A stretch of 64,000 nucleotides of DNA from Lysobacter solisilvae (GTDB lineage Bacteria > Pseudomonadota > Gammaproteobacteria > Xanthomonadales > Xanthomonadaceae), in assembly GCF_016613535.2 (NCBI RefSeq), contig NZ_CP071518.1, positions 3,162,001 to 3,226,000 on the forward strand, in the 5' to 3' direction. Below the pieces are notes generated by a model. The model saw nothing but the letters and a program-made list of their open reading frames with translations, did not search any database and was not told the origin of the DNA. Made by a program: the position numbers and the translations under genes. Shown here in pieces: positions 1-5,744 of this stretch; position 1 is the first letter of the stretch; every line of letters starts with the position of its first letter.

Positions 1-113
1 GCATCGCGCAGCTGGCCGGCGACTTCATGCGCGACGGGCTGTCAGCCCCGCTGTCGACGCAGGCCATGCCCTACTCCGGGCTCAACGGCCTGTTCGACGG
101 GATTGCCGACTGA
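1..113 (+). CDS. 3' end of an unidentified protein
   Basis: An open frame enters the window at its left edge (first complete codon at base 3) and ends at a TGA at 111-113, leaving 36 C-terminal residues that finish in GLFDGIAD. The start lies outside the window. The tail is too short to recognise a family. It reads towards the next gene (244-555), which is on the other strand, so the two are convergent, with a 15-bp tandem repeat between them. The frame is taken from codon use (G/C third positions) and the stop. Confidence 0.45.
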   Translation, partial: IAQLAGDFMRDGLSAPLSTQAMPYSGLNGLFDGIAD

Positions 114-163
114 CGGAGCGCTGCGCACCCGCACCGCCAGTCACTGACGGGCGCGGAACGAGG

Positions 164-246
164 GGCGCGCTGTTCGATGGCGCGCTGTTGGAGGGCGCGC
201 TATTGAATGACGCGCCCTTGAATGGCGCGCCTTGAATGGCGCGCTA
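164..246. repeat. 15-bp tandem repeat (GGCGCGC-based)
   Basis: About five and a half imperfect units of 14-15 bp follow one another, each beginning GGCGCGC (or GACGCGC) and ending in a variant of TATTGAAT: 164-178, 179-193, 194-208, 209-223, 224-237 and a partial unit from 238. The array sits exactly between two convergent genes and runs into the stop codon of the right-hand one. It looks like a simple slippage-generated minisatellite; no function is evident. Confidence 0.7.
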
Positions 247-555
247 CGGAAGCTTGAACTTCCGCGTGCTCCGCAACGGCCAGTGCGACGAGAACTGGGC
301 CCCGCCCACCAGGCGGGAGCCCGCCGACACCGCATGCAGCACGCCCAGGGTCTCCAGCACCCCCTTCACCCGCCGGAACGTGTGGCGGGGATCGGGCGTG
401 ATCAGGAACAGGTTGATCTCCTTGGAACTGACGTCGTAGCCATCCGTCTGCGCCGAGTCCCCGAGCACCGCCTGCAGTTCGCTCTCGATCGTGGAGAGGA
501 AGGCTTCGCTGTCCAGCGACTTGCGCCAGAACTTGATGATGAGCTGATAGTCCAT
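244..555 (-). CDS. Hypothetical protein, 103 aa
   Basis: An unrecognised cytosolic protein of 103 residues starting MDYQLIIKFWRKS. The frame stays open upstream for a further 130 codons, but those residues are low-quality (Arg/Pro-rich, wrong codon bias), so the ATG at 553-555 is chosen. The body contains hydrophobic and acidic heptads (EAFLSTIESELQAVLGD), then VSSKEINLFLITPDP and a basic C-terminus (RSTRKFKLP). There is no signal peptide or membrane segment. The pattern of short beta strands and helices is like small proteins linked to polymorphic-toxin immunity or unknown DUFs, but nothing specific can be claimed. Confidence 0.6.
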   Translation of the reverse strand: MDYQLIIKFWRKSLDSEAFLSTIESELQAVLGDSAQTDGYDVSSKEINLFLITPDPRHTFRRVKGVLETLGVLHAVSAGSRLVGGAQFSSHWPLRSTRKFKLP

Positions 556-940
556 GGGTTCCGCCAGGTATGACTTGGAGGCCGATCCGTCCTGCCGGAC
601 GAGTCGACGATGACACTCGCGAAAGTGCGGTTGGGAACAGGCGCGCGACACAGCGCCACCTGTGGCCGTCATGTCAGGCGCCCGCTTCCCGACGGGGGCG
701 GTTCGCAGTGACGATGACGCGACTTCCGTCCGCCAGTCCAGACAATAGATGACTTCCGACGTCGGCGCTTCGACCACGCCAGCATACCGATGGCATCCGC
801 GTCCTCGGTGAAATGCTGGCACGGGATTTCCACGAGGAAGTCGTCGGACCTGGAACGGCCGTCGAGGCCGGGAAGGTCGCCAGGAATTCACAGATCCCAC
901 CGCTCTCCTCTGGCCCGCCGGGAGCGGAAGGCAGGGATCC

Positions 941-1206
941 GGGAATAGCTTCAAAGCGATCCAACAATCGCTTTGAAGCTATTCCCCAATACCTCGGGAG
1001 GTATCCGGCAATAGCTCTGGAGGGTTCCGGAAACCCTCCGGAGGTATTGGACAATCGCTTCAAAGCTATTCCCCAATACCTCGGGAGGTATCCGGCAATA
1101 GCTCTGGAGGGTTCCGGAGACCCTCCGGAGGTATTGGGGAATAGCTTTGAAGGGATTCCCCCATCGCTTTGAAGGCATCCGACAAACGCTTCAAAGCGTT
1201 CCCGGG
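941..1206. repeat. Mosaic palindromic repeat array with an 87-bp direct repeat
   Basis: The region is built from nested inverted repeats. A perfect 20-bp stem pairs 941-960 with 967-986 around a 6-base loop. An 86-bp block (965-1050) is repeated almost exactly at 1052-1137, giving an 87-bp period. Inside each copy are ATACCTC-GG-GAGGTAT (989-1004) and GGAGGGTT/AACCCTCC hairpins. Between copies one module is inverted (CTTTGAAG in the first, CTTCAAAG in the second). Further GCTTTGAAG and GCTTCAAAG modules continue to about 1206. It lies between two minus-strand genes. There are no uniform spacers, so it is not a CRISPR. It may be a lineage-specific intergenic repeat family. Confidence 0.85.
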
Positions 1207-1354
1207 AACCCTCCCTGCCCGCCGGCGCGGCAGGCGACTGCCATCCTCGAAGAGCGTCGCGACCCGCTTCGACCGCGACCGCGGCCCGGGAAGGAAAGGC
1301 AGGTGGCAGCGGCATGTCGACCATGTTGCGCGGCCGCGCCGCGGTGCCCGCGAG

Positions 1355-1552
1355 TCAGCCCGCGTCGTTCGCTGCGCTCGATGCCTCGCTGCGGACCAGG
1401 GGAGCCACATCCTCCCACCCGGGCGATCCGGGCTCCCGCAACTGCTCCCATGTCTCGGCCAGGGCAGGCTCGATGTCATGCCAGGGCTGCAGGGCGAGCC
1501 GGTGCCTCGCCACATGGGCGAATGTGTCGATATAGCGGTCGAGAGGCACCAT
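1355..1552 (-). CDS. Small hypothetical protein, 65 aa (paralogue of the next gene)
   Basis: A 65-residue protein beginning MVPLDRYIDTFAHVARH. The internal ATG at 1550-1552 is preferred to the one ten codons upstream because a GAGAA sequence lies about nine bases before it. The C-terminal half shows the pattern WHDIEPALAETW, then WEDVAPLV and EASSAA. The same pattern occurs in the gene at 1809-2036, with W-D-x-x-x-P-x-L-x-x-x-W, then a second Trp-Glu, then LV-x-x-EA-x-x-AA. This suggests the two are diverged tandem duplicates. The family is not recognised. There is no signal peptide or membrane helix. Confidence 0.55.
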   Translation of the reverse strand: MVPLDRYIDTFAHVARHRLALQPWHDIEPALAETWEQLREPGSPGWEDVAPLVRSEASSAANDAG

Positions 1553-1808
1553 CGCCAATCGTTCTCTTTTACCCACTACCAACGCGCGGAATTTTATCGC
1601 CCGGCCGGTTAAATCGTCGTGGGGGGCGGCGGAAAAGGCGGCAGGTCCCGCGCCGCGCGGGCGGCGTCGCGCCCATCTGCCTGGGCCTGGTCAAGGAGTG
1701 GCCGGCAGCGAGATGGCTCGCACCGCAGCCGGACCCCACAGGCAATGCCAACCCGCGGACCACCGGACCGGTTGCCCAACGCCAATCGAGTGGGTTCTAC
1801 CCGATGGA

Positions 1809-2036
1809 TTACCCGGTCCCGGACGACCGCCGCAGGGCCGAATCAGCGGCCTGGAGCCAAGCCTCGTGAACGAGGATTTCGATCACCTCCCATGGGAGGC
1901 GCTGTGCGCGGCCCGATGAATCCCAGACCTGTTTCAGGCGCGGCCGCGCCTCGTCCCACGTCGACGCAGACAGCATTGAGTACCCGTTCCGGCCCAAAGC
2001 CTCCAGGTACATCAGATCCTTGTCCGACACCTTCAC
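1809..2036 (-). CDS. Small hypothetical protein, 75 aa (paralogue of the previous gene)
   Basis: A 75-residue protein with a GTG start at 2034-2036, preceded at a suitable distance by TGAGG. It begins MKVSDKDLMYLEALGR. Its second half (STWDEARPRLKQVW, LPWEVIEILV, HEAWLQAAD) aligns by eye with the 65-residue protein encoded at 1355-1552. Both genes are on the minus strand and separated by about 256 bases with no other gene. The shared amphipathic helices suggest a small all-alpha fold, perhaps of the kind found in DUF-type small Xanthomonad proteins. The function is unknown. Confidence 0.55.
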   Translation of the reverse strand: MKVSDKDLMYLEALGRNGYSMLSASTWDEARPRLKQVWDSSGRAQRLPWEVIEILVHEAWLQAADSALRRSSGTG

Positions 2037-2306
2037 GCAGCCGCCTCAGGACAGACACACACGCACAAGCCTAGAGGCCTGCCACGTGAATGATCGGTGA
2101 GATGGCGACCACATGTGCGCCTTTGGTGCTGGAGCGGGCACCGCAAAACTCTCTCATCACATTGATTTTCAAAACTTTTCCAAACCCTTTCGACGCAATC
2201 TGCCCCCATAAGTGCCCCCATTGAGCCGGGGAACCAATTAATTGGCTCCCCGCCTTGCCCTCGGCATACTCAGCGCAGCCCCTCGAATGCGGGGGCAGAA
2301 CCAAGC
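2037..2306. other. AT-rich flank of the integron array with a 24-bp palindrome
   Basis: No convincing gene is present. The stretch 2150-2200 is clearly AT-richer than its surroundings. A short repeat of GCCCCCAT occurs twice at 2202-2221. A near-perfect palindrome with GGGG/CCCC arms around CCAATTAATTGG occupies 2228-2251 with one mismatched pair. It lacks a T run, so it is not a clear terminator. The flank ends at the first integron core site (2307) and is where an attI site and integrase would be expected; no integrase motif was seen. One 77-codon minus frame (2071-2304) is probably spurious. Confidence 0.5.
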
Positions 2307-2313
2307 GTTAGGC
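2307..2313 (+). other. First integron core site (GTTAGGC), possible attI remnant
   Basis: GTTAGGC matches the integron core consensus GTTRRRY. It is the insertion boundary of cassette 1, which begins at 2308. The bases upstream do not form an attC like the seven others (no AAGCCG...CGGCTTAA arms), so this is either the end of an attI site or an eroded attC. Confidence 0.6.
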
Positions 2314-2320
2314 GCCACAC

Positions 2321-2605
2321 ATGAAATTCACTGAGCACGTAGAGCTGAGCGATTGGAATGGCCAGTGCCTGCTGACGGTTCGAGACGTTGAACTGCATGA
2401 CTTCCTCGATGATTTCTTTGCCGGCCACGGCATTGAGGCGCAGGTCGTCCGTCCTCCCAACAATCCTGAGCAGCACCAATTGCTATTTCCTCCGGCCATA
2501 TCCACGGCAGCGGTGTATCGACTCCTCTCCCAGGTCGGCCTTGAGGAGATTGACCGTATAGTGCGCATCAACAGCGGCGCTTCCGGGGCAAAGGGTGGCG
2601 CCTAA
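2321..2605 (+). CDS. Integron cassette 1 protein, 94 aa, unknown
   Basis: The ATG lies only 13 bases after the recombination point and there is no ribosome binding site, so translation is leaderless or depends on an upstream cassette. The TAA stop is inside the R'' end of attC1, which is typical of cassette genes. The protein is soluble and acidic, with WNGQCLLTVRDVELHDFLDDFF near residues 12-33, a Pro-rich turn (VRPPNNPEQHQLLFPP), and a final helix that ends in a Gly/Ala/Ser tail. No family is recognised. Codon use is less GC-biased than the chromosomal genes. Confidence 0.75.
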   Translation: MKFTEHVELSDWNGQCLLTVRDVELHDFLDDFFAGHGIEAQVVRPPNNPEQHQLLFPPAISTAAVYRLLSQVGLEEIDRIVRINSGASGAKGGA

Positions 2606-2659
2606 CAATTCATTCAAGCCGAAGCCGCTTCGCGGCTCGGCTTAATTCAGGCGTTAGGC
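2600..2659 (+). repeat. attC site of cassette 1
   Basis: A 60-bp element with R'' GCCTAAC at 2600-2606 and R' GTTAGGC at 2653-2659. The inner arms AAGCCGA and TCGGCTT pair, and a GCCGC/GCGGC stem closes the tip. The GTGGC preceding R'' is complementary to the start of the same cassette. Confidence 0.92.
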
Positions 2660-2685
2660 GCGCTTCTACACAATAGGGGGAACGG

Positions 2686-2952
2686 ATGGGGAAGCTTCTT
2701 TACGGCATAGCATTGTTCTGTCTTGTCATTGGCATGGCTGACTCTGCCAGGGGTGCCAGCCGCGAGGCAGGGATCCTTCTGATGCTCGCTCCCGTTTTTG
2801 CTATCGCAGGCTTTGGGTTTTCGCGAGCAGCAACAAAGAAGTGTCCGCACTGCAGCGAGCGGGTAAAGAAGGATGCGTCCAAATGCAAACATTGCGGCAG
2901 CGCATTTGAGACCGTGAAAGTGCCGAGACCGGCCAACGAGCATCGCTCCTAA
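2686..2952 (+). CDS. Integron cassette 2 protein: membrane protein with C-terminal zinc ribbon, 88 aa
   Basis: The gene starts at an ATG with AGGGGG upstream. Residues about 4-20 (LLYGIALFCLVIGMA) and 27-45 (AGILLMLAPVFAIAGFGF) form two hydrophobic segments, or a signal anchor plus one helix. They are followed by a zinc-ribbon half, CPHC...CKHC, around residues 54-72, with 14 residues between the Cys pairs. This layout (two helices then a zinc ribbon) is common in small bacterial proteins in which the ribbon sits in the cytosol. The precise function is unknown. The TAA stop lies in the R'' end of attC2. Confidence 0.78.
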   Translation: MGKLLYGIALFCLVIGMADSARGASREAGILLMLAPVFAIAGFGFSRAATKKCPHCSERVKKDASKCKHCGSAFETVKVPRPANEHRS

Positions 2953-3014
2953 CAATTCTTTCAAGCCGACCACAACCACAACCTCGTGGTGGCGGCTTAA
3001 CTCAGGCGTTAGCC
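2947..3014 (+). repeat. attC site of cassette 2
   Basis: A 68-bp element with R'' TCCTAAC (one base off consensus) at 2947-2953 and R' GTTAGCC at 3008-3014. It contains an AAGCCGACCAC arm paired with a GTGGTGGCGGCTT arm. The divergent R' belongs to the start of cassette 3 (TTAGCCCTC). Confidence 0.9.
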
Positions 3015-3040
3015 CTCAGGTAGGGTCTTCGGAGGCCTTA

Positions 3041-3469
3041 GTGAAGTGCATGATTGCCGTAATCGCCGGACTGCTTCCCTGCGTCGCCCTCGCGGGGAAC
3101 ACTGGGGTAATTCCCGATGGCCCTGACTCCTATCTCATCATGCGCACCGGGAAGACTGGATTTGTCTCGTCCAGCTCCTTGCAAAAGAAGGCATACGAGG
3201 AGGCGTCATCCTTTTGCACTGAAAAGTCCCAGGTGATGGAAACCATCTCAATGGACTCGAAGGCCGCAAGGCCTTTCGGTGGCTTCCCGGAAGCCACCCT
3301 GCGTTTCCGCTGCGTGATCAAAGGGATTTCCGCCACGCAGGGCAAAGCCACCGAAATAGCAACAGACGACAAGCTTGCTCAGCTTGAGCGCTTAAAGCGC
3401 CTACTGGACTCCGGTGCCTTGACGCAAGACGAGTTCGATCGGGAAAAAGCAAAGATCCTTGCCCTATAG
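3041..3469 (+). CDS. Integron cassette 3 protein: exported SHOCT-domain protein, 142 aa
   Basis: A GTG start follows GGAGG at six bases. An N-terminal signal peptide (MIAVIAGLLPCVALAG) precedes a mid domain with YLIMRTGKTGFVSSSS and two Cys residues (SFCTEK, RFRCVIK) that may pair. The last 30 residues match the SHOCT motif (short C-terminal domain, LERLKRLLDSGALTQDEF then EKAKILAL), an oligomerisation or binding element found at the ends of many unrelated proteins. The export signal suggests a periplasmic role. A SHOCT tail in a cassette protein suggests it may tether to another factor. Function is otherwise unknown. Confidence 0.82.
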   Translation: MKCMIAVIAGLLPCVALAGNTGVIPDGPDSYLIMRTGKTGFVSSSSLQKKAYEEASSFCTEKSQVMETISMDSKAARPFGGFPEATLRFRCVIKGISATQGKATEIATDDKLAQLERLKRLLDSGALTQDEFDREKAKILAL

Positions 3470-3481
3470 CTCGACGCTGAG

Positions 3482-3543
3482 GGCTAATAAATCATTCAAG
3501 CCGACCACCTCTTCCTGGTGGCGGCTTAACTCAGGCGTTAGGC
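3482..3543 (+). repeat. attC site of cassette 3
   Basis: A 62-bp element with R'' GGCTAAT at 3482-3488 and R' GTTAGGC at 3537-3543. The sequence CTGAGGGCTAA ending in R'' is the exact reverse complement of the first bases of cassette 3 (3009-3019), which proves the cassette boundary. Confidence 0.93.
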
Positions 3544-3547
3544 CGCA

Positions 3548-4051
3548 ATGGCGAAAAAATCGCAACTCGAATCACATTTTGCCGAAAGCTTCATAGTCCT
3601 TGTACTTCTCACTTTCGTAGCGTGGGACCCGTTGCTCGCTCTGGGGTCGGATCTGCTTCTGAGAGTGGGCGGGGTCTATGTGCCAGGCGAGATCATCTCT
3701 TCAGACGAGGATGTTGAGGACGGTCCTAAAGGCAATGCCGTTTGGTTTCATTGGGCTGTATACACATACCGGACTCTCGACGGTCGGGAACTGAGAGGGG
3801 CGATTAAGGGCAGGGGCCGGCTTCGTCCCGAGTTCCAAGACATCGACGATCCTGTGCCAGTTGTAGTGGAGTACTTGCCGCGATATCCAGCGGTAAGTCG
3901 CCCACGGGATAGCCGAGTTCCTCAACCGTGGAGTGGCCTCATCTTCAGAGCCATGATTGGATTGGCCTTCATCGCTTCTTGGCTGGTCGTGATCGTCATT
4001 GGCGTCCGCATGGCAGTTCAGAAGATCAGGCGCAGCGGGGTTGCGGCCTAA
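3548..4051 (+). CDS. Integron cassette 4 protein: DUF3592-like membrane protein, 167 aa
   Basis: The ATG lies 10 bases after the recombination point and has no ribosome binding site. Two hydrophobic helices (about residues 13-38 and 137-157) flank an extracytosolic beta-rich domain. That domain begins VPGEIISSDEDVED, contains WFHWAVYTYRTLDGREL, and ends PVPVVVEYLPRYPAVSRPR. This arrangement and the R-x-G-RLRPEF / VEYLPRYP signatures fit DUF3592, an uncharacterised family. The TAA stop lies in the R'' end of attC4. It is the largest membrane protein of the array. Confidence 0.78.
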   Translation: MAKKSQLESHFAESFIVLVLLTFVAWDPLLALGSDLLLRVGGVYVPGEIISSDEDVEDGPKGNAVWFHWAVYTYRTLDGRELRGAIKGRGRLRPEFQDIDDPVPVVVEYLPRYPAVSRPRDSRVPQPWSGLIFRAMIGLAFIASWLVVIVIGVRMAVQKIRRSGVAA

Positions 4052-4105
4052 CAATTCATTCAAGCCGGCCACCACTTCGTTGGCGGCTCAATTTAGGCGT
4101 TAGGC
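4046..4105 (+). repeat. attC site of cassette 4
   Basis: A 60-bp element with R'' GCCTAAC at 4046-4052 and R' GTTAGGC at 4099-4105. TTGCGGCCTAA, ending in R'', is the exact reverse complement of the first 11 bases of cassette 4. Confidence 0.93.
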
Positions 4106-4124
4106 TCTAGGGGAGGTCCTCGCC

Positions 4125-4430
4125 ATGCGGAACATTCGCGCTCAATTGCTCGTTGTGGCGATAGCGCTGCTGTCTGTTTCCTGCTCGGGACAAGATAACG
4201 ACTACTTTCCATACCGCATGAAAGGAATGAACGCTTGGGTTTATGACTCAGTGACAGAAAAGGAGTTCTTTGCTGGTTACACCGAGGCAAGCTACATGTC
4301 CAGGCGAGAACGACTTGCGTCCTGCGCGGCGCTAGCTTCGTCGGCTGCCGCCGCGAGGAAGCTTGAGAACTGGAGCTACGTCTGCTGCACAGTTACAAGC
4401 GAATCTCAATGTTCCACGAAGGTCCGCTAG
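4125..4430 (+). CDS. Integron cassette 5 protein: small lipoprotein, 101 aa
   Basis: A strong ribosome binding site (GGGGAGG) lies nine bases before the ATG. The N-terminus is a lipoprotein signal (LLVVAIALLSVSC) with the lipobox Cys at residue 22. The mature part is short, with FPYRMKGMNAWVYDSV and EKEFFAGYTEASYMSRRERLASC. A C-terminal half containing CAALASSAAAARK and a CC pair (SYVCCTVTSESQC) suggests disulfides. It is presumably attached to the inner or outer membrane facing the periplasm. No family is recognised. Confidence 0.78.
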   Translation: MRNIRAQLLVVAIALLSVSCSGQDNDYFPYRMKGMNAWVYDSVTEKEFFAGYTEASYMSRRERLASCAALASSAAAARKLENWSYVCCTVTSESQCSTKVR

Positions 4431-4434
4431 TTGG

Positions 4435-4492
4435 GCCTAGCAATCATTCATCCGACCACTACTTCGTGGCGGGCTTAACTCAGGCGTTCGGT
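4435..4492 (+). repeat. attC site of cassette 5
   Basis: A 58-bp element with R'' GCCTAGC at 4435-4441 and R' GTTCGGT at 4486-4492. Both cores deviate from consensus (AAC to AGC; AGGC to CGGT), but the spacing and the central TCCGACCAC...GTGGCGGGC arms are kept. Confidence 0.85.
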
Positions 4493-4507
4493 CGCAAGGA
4501 TGGCTCT

Positions 4508-4744
4508 ATGACAGGCTTAGAAATCTTGTTCGCGGCCCGGGATGGCAGGGCCATCTCTGCAAAAGAGACCACACTTGTTGATTTGGAACTATCAACAGTG
4601 GACTCGTCAGAGATCCCTGACAACCAAGTGGAGAATGTGCGTGACTACATCAGTTCCGAGCTACTGTTCAACCAACAGACAATTCCGGCGGAGCACAGAG
4701 CTGCTCTAGAAAAGCTGTTTCAAGAGCTCGAAGGCCGTGGCTAG
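4508..4744 (+). CDS. Integron cassette 6 protein, 78 aa, unknown
   Basis: The chosen ATG at 4508 has AAGGA seven bases upstream and lies inside cassette 6. The longer open frame would begin in cassette 5. The product begins MTGLEILFAARDGRAISAKE and is soluble and acidic. A middle stretch LVDLELSTVDSSEIPDNQ is followed by a helical C-terminal half (VRDYISSELLF, EHRAALEKLFQELEGRG). The TAG stop falls five bases before the R'' of attC6. No family is recognised. The start of the cassette (TTCGGTCGCAAGG) contains the ribosome binding site. Confidence 0.7.
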   Translation: MTGLEILFAARDGRAISAKETTLVDLELSTVDSSEIPDNQVENVRDYISSELLFNQQTIPAEHRAALEKLFQELEGRG

Positions 4745-4748
4745 TGCG

Positions 4749-4800
4749 GCCTAGCTATTCATTCAAGCCGAAGCCGCTCCGCTTAACTCAGGCGTTAGGC
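4749..4800 (+). repeat. attC site of cassette 6
   Basis: The shortest element of the array, 52 bp, with R'' GCCTAGC at 4749-4755 and R' GTTAGGC at 4794-4800. The central stem AAGCCGAAGCCGC...CCGCTTAA is truncated relative to attC1. Confidence 0.88.
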
Positions 4801-4814
4801 ATCACGGGGGAGAC

Positions 4815-5327
4815 ATGCGCAAGTTCATGAGCCTGCTTCTTGGGATTCTGTTGCCTTCTGGCGTGGTCGAAGCTGCTGAGCTCCCGATCGGACCCATGAT
4901 GTTCAAGTTGGGAGAGTCTCGGGCCACTGTCCTAGCAGAGGCTCAAACCCGATTCGCGCTGGTGCCAGTTGGTGGCAACCCGGACATGATCTTTCTATCA
5001 AGTGGTGAGCCGCCAAACGCCAAGATTGTTGGCGGCATCGCATTCAAGGATGGCCGCTTGAGCTGGGTCCAGAGGAACTGGGGCAACTTCACTGGCTCAA
5101 CCGCCGCCATCGATGTGGCTAAAGCGGTTCAGTCCGCCTTATCGAGTGCGGCCTCTGCATCCGGCTCTCGGGCAACAATCACAACCGAGGAAAAGCAGGT
5201 TCCCGGCACCGACTTCCGCTCCACATACTTCCAGTTCCCTGGGCACAAAGTCAGTATCACCGTCGCCGACAGCAACGACACAAGTTACGGCCAGCAAGTC
5301 ACGGTAGACGAGAGTATCTCGCTTTGA
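4815..5327 (+). CDS. Integron cassette 7 protein: exported protein, 170 aa, unknown
   Basis: GGGGGAG lies just upstream of the ATG. A clear signal peptide (MRKFMSLLLGILLPSGVVEAAE) predicts cleavage near residue 21 and a periplasmic location. The mature domain has MFKLGESRATVLAEAQTRF, then FLSSGEPPNAK, then beta-strand-rich segments (VGGIAFKDGRLSWVQRNW; HKVSITVADSN), a plan like small lipocalin/BamE-like or binding domains. There are no Cys residues in the mature part. The stop lies in attC7. No family is recognised with confidence. Confidence 0.78.
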   Translation: MRKFMSLLLGILLPSGVVEAAELPIGPMMFKLGESRATVLAEAQTRFALVPVGGNPDMIFLSSGEPPNAKIVGGIAFKDGRLSWVQRNWGNFTGSTAAIDVAKAVQSALSSAASASGSRATITTEEKQVPGTDFRSTYFQFPGHKVSITVADSNDTSYGQQVTVDESISL

Positions 5328-5328
5328 C

Positions 5329-5388
5329 GCCTAACAAATTCATGCAAGCCGAAGTCGCTCCGCGGCTCGGATAATTCAGGCGTTGGGC
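5329..5388 (+). repeat. attC site of cassette 7 (last attC)
   Basis: A 60-bp element with R'' GCCTAAC at 5329-5335 and R' GTTGGGC at 5382-5388. GACGCCTAA, ending in R'', matches the reverse complement of the cassette 7 start except for one base. It is the last attC in the array. Confidence 0.92.
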
Positions 5389-5419
5389 AACTTAGGCGGA
5401 GTCCGGGCTGGAGAATGAG

Positions 5420-5695
5420 ATGCGGACAGAGATTTCGGCAGAAGAGGCAGTGGCAATCCTTAGGGAGGCATTTGCTCCCCTCCACTGCGGGGCGGAGGTT
5501 TTTGACTACCGCTACGTTCGATTTCGCGTCTTTGACGAGAGCGACGAGGGATTGTTGCGCATGGAGCGCATGACGCCCGATGACTATGGGTTTCGAAAGA
5601 ACCTTCAAATGCTCATCGAAAGGGCCCGCGCGCGCGTCATTCAAAAGGGCGCCAAGCTAGAACCCTGGCAAATGCCCCCCACTGCTGGGACTTAG
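5420..5695 (+). CDS. Integron cassette 8 protein, 91 aa, unknown; cassette lacks its own attC
   Basis: The gene follows attC7 (cassette start at 5383) and GGAG just upstream of the ATG. The protein is soluble, beginning MRTEISAEEAVAILREAF, with a beta-like VFDYRYVRFRVFDES stretch and a C-terminal helix rich in Arg (LIERARARVIQKGAKLEPW). No family is recognised. Unlike the other seven, no attC follows the stop: there is no GCCCAAC-type core complementary to the cassette start (TTGGGCAAC) before the next gene. The cassette is therefore probably truncated or fused to the chromosome. Confidence 0.72.
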   Translation: MRTEISAEEAVAILREAFAPLHCGAEVFDYRYVRFRVFDESDEGLLRMERMTPDDYGFRKNLQMLIERARARVIQKGAKLEPWQMPPTAGT

Positions 5696-5744
5696 ATCGA
5701 CGAGTTTGACTGCCCGGGCGCACCGTGTCTGAGGCTTGCTGCAT

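Larger units (their letters stand above)
2307..5700 (+). mobile_element. Integron gene-cassette array without integrase (CALIN-like), eight cassettes
   Basis: Eight short ORFs, all on the plus strand, are separated by conserved 52-68 bp elements that start with a variant of GCCTAAC and end with GTTAGGC or a variant, enclosing imperfect inverted repeats such as AAGCCGA...TCGGCTTAA. These are integron attC sites. Cassettes run 2308-2653, 2654-3008, 3009-3537, 3538-4099, 4100-4486, 4487-4794, 4795-5382, and from 5383. Cassettes 1, 3 and 4 begin with bases (TTAGGCGCCAC, TTAGCCCTCAG, TTAGGCCGCAA) whose exact reverse complements form the R'' ends of their own attC sites, as expected for true cassettes. 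No IntI-like reading frame lies in the window. The array is visibly lower in GC than the flanks. Confidence 0.93.

Noticed and set aside
941..1206. CRISPR array
   Set aside because: Units are palindromic and of mixed length, there are no uniform unique spacers, and no cas gene is nearby.
2071..2304. 77-codon minus frame at the integron flank, possible integrase tail
   Set aside because: No tyrosine recombinase motif (R..H-R..Y) is present and the sequence is low in coding character.
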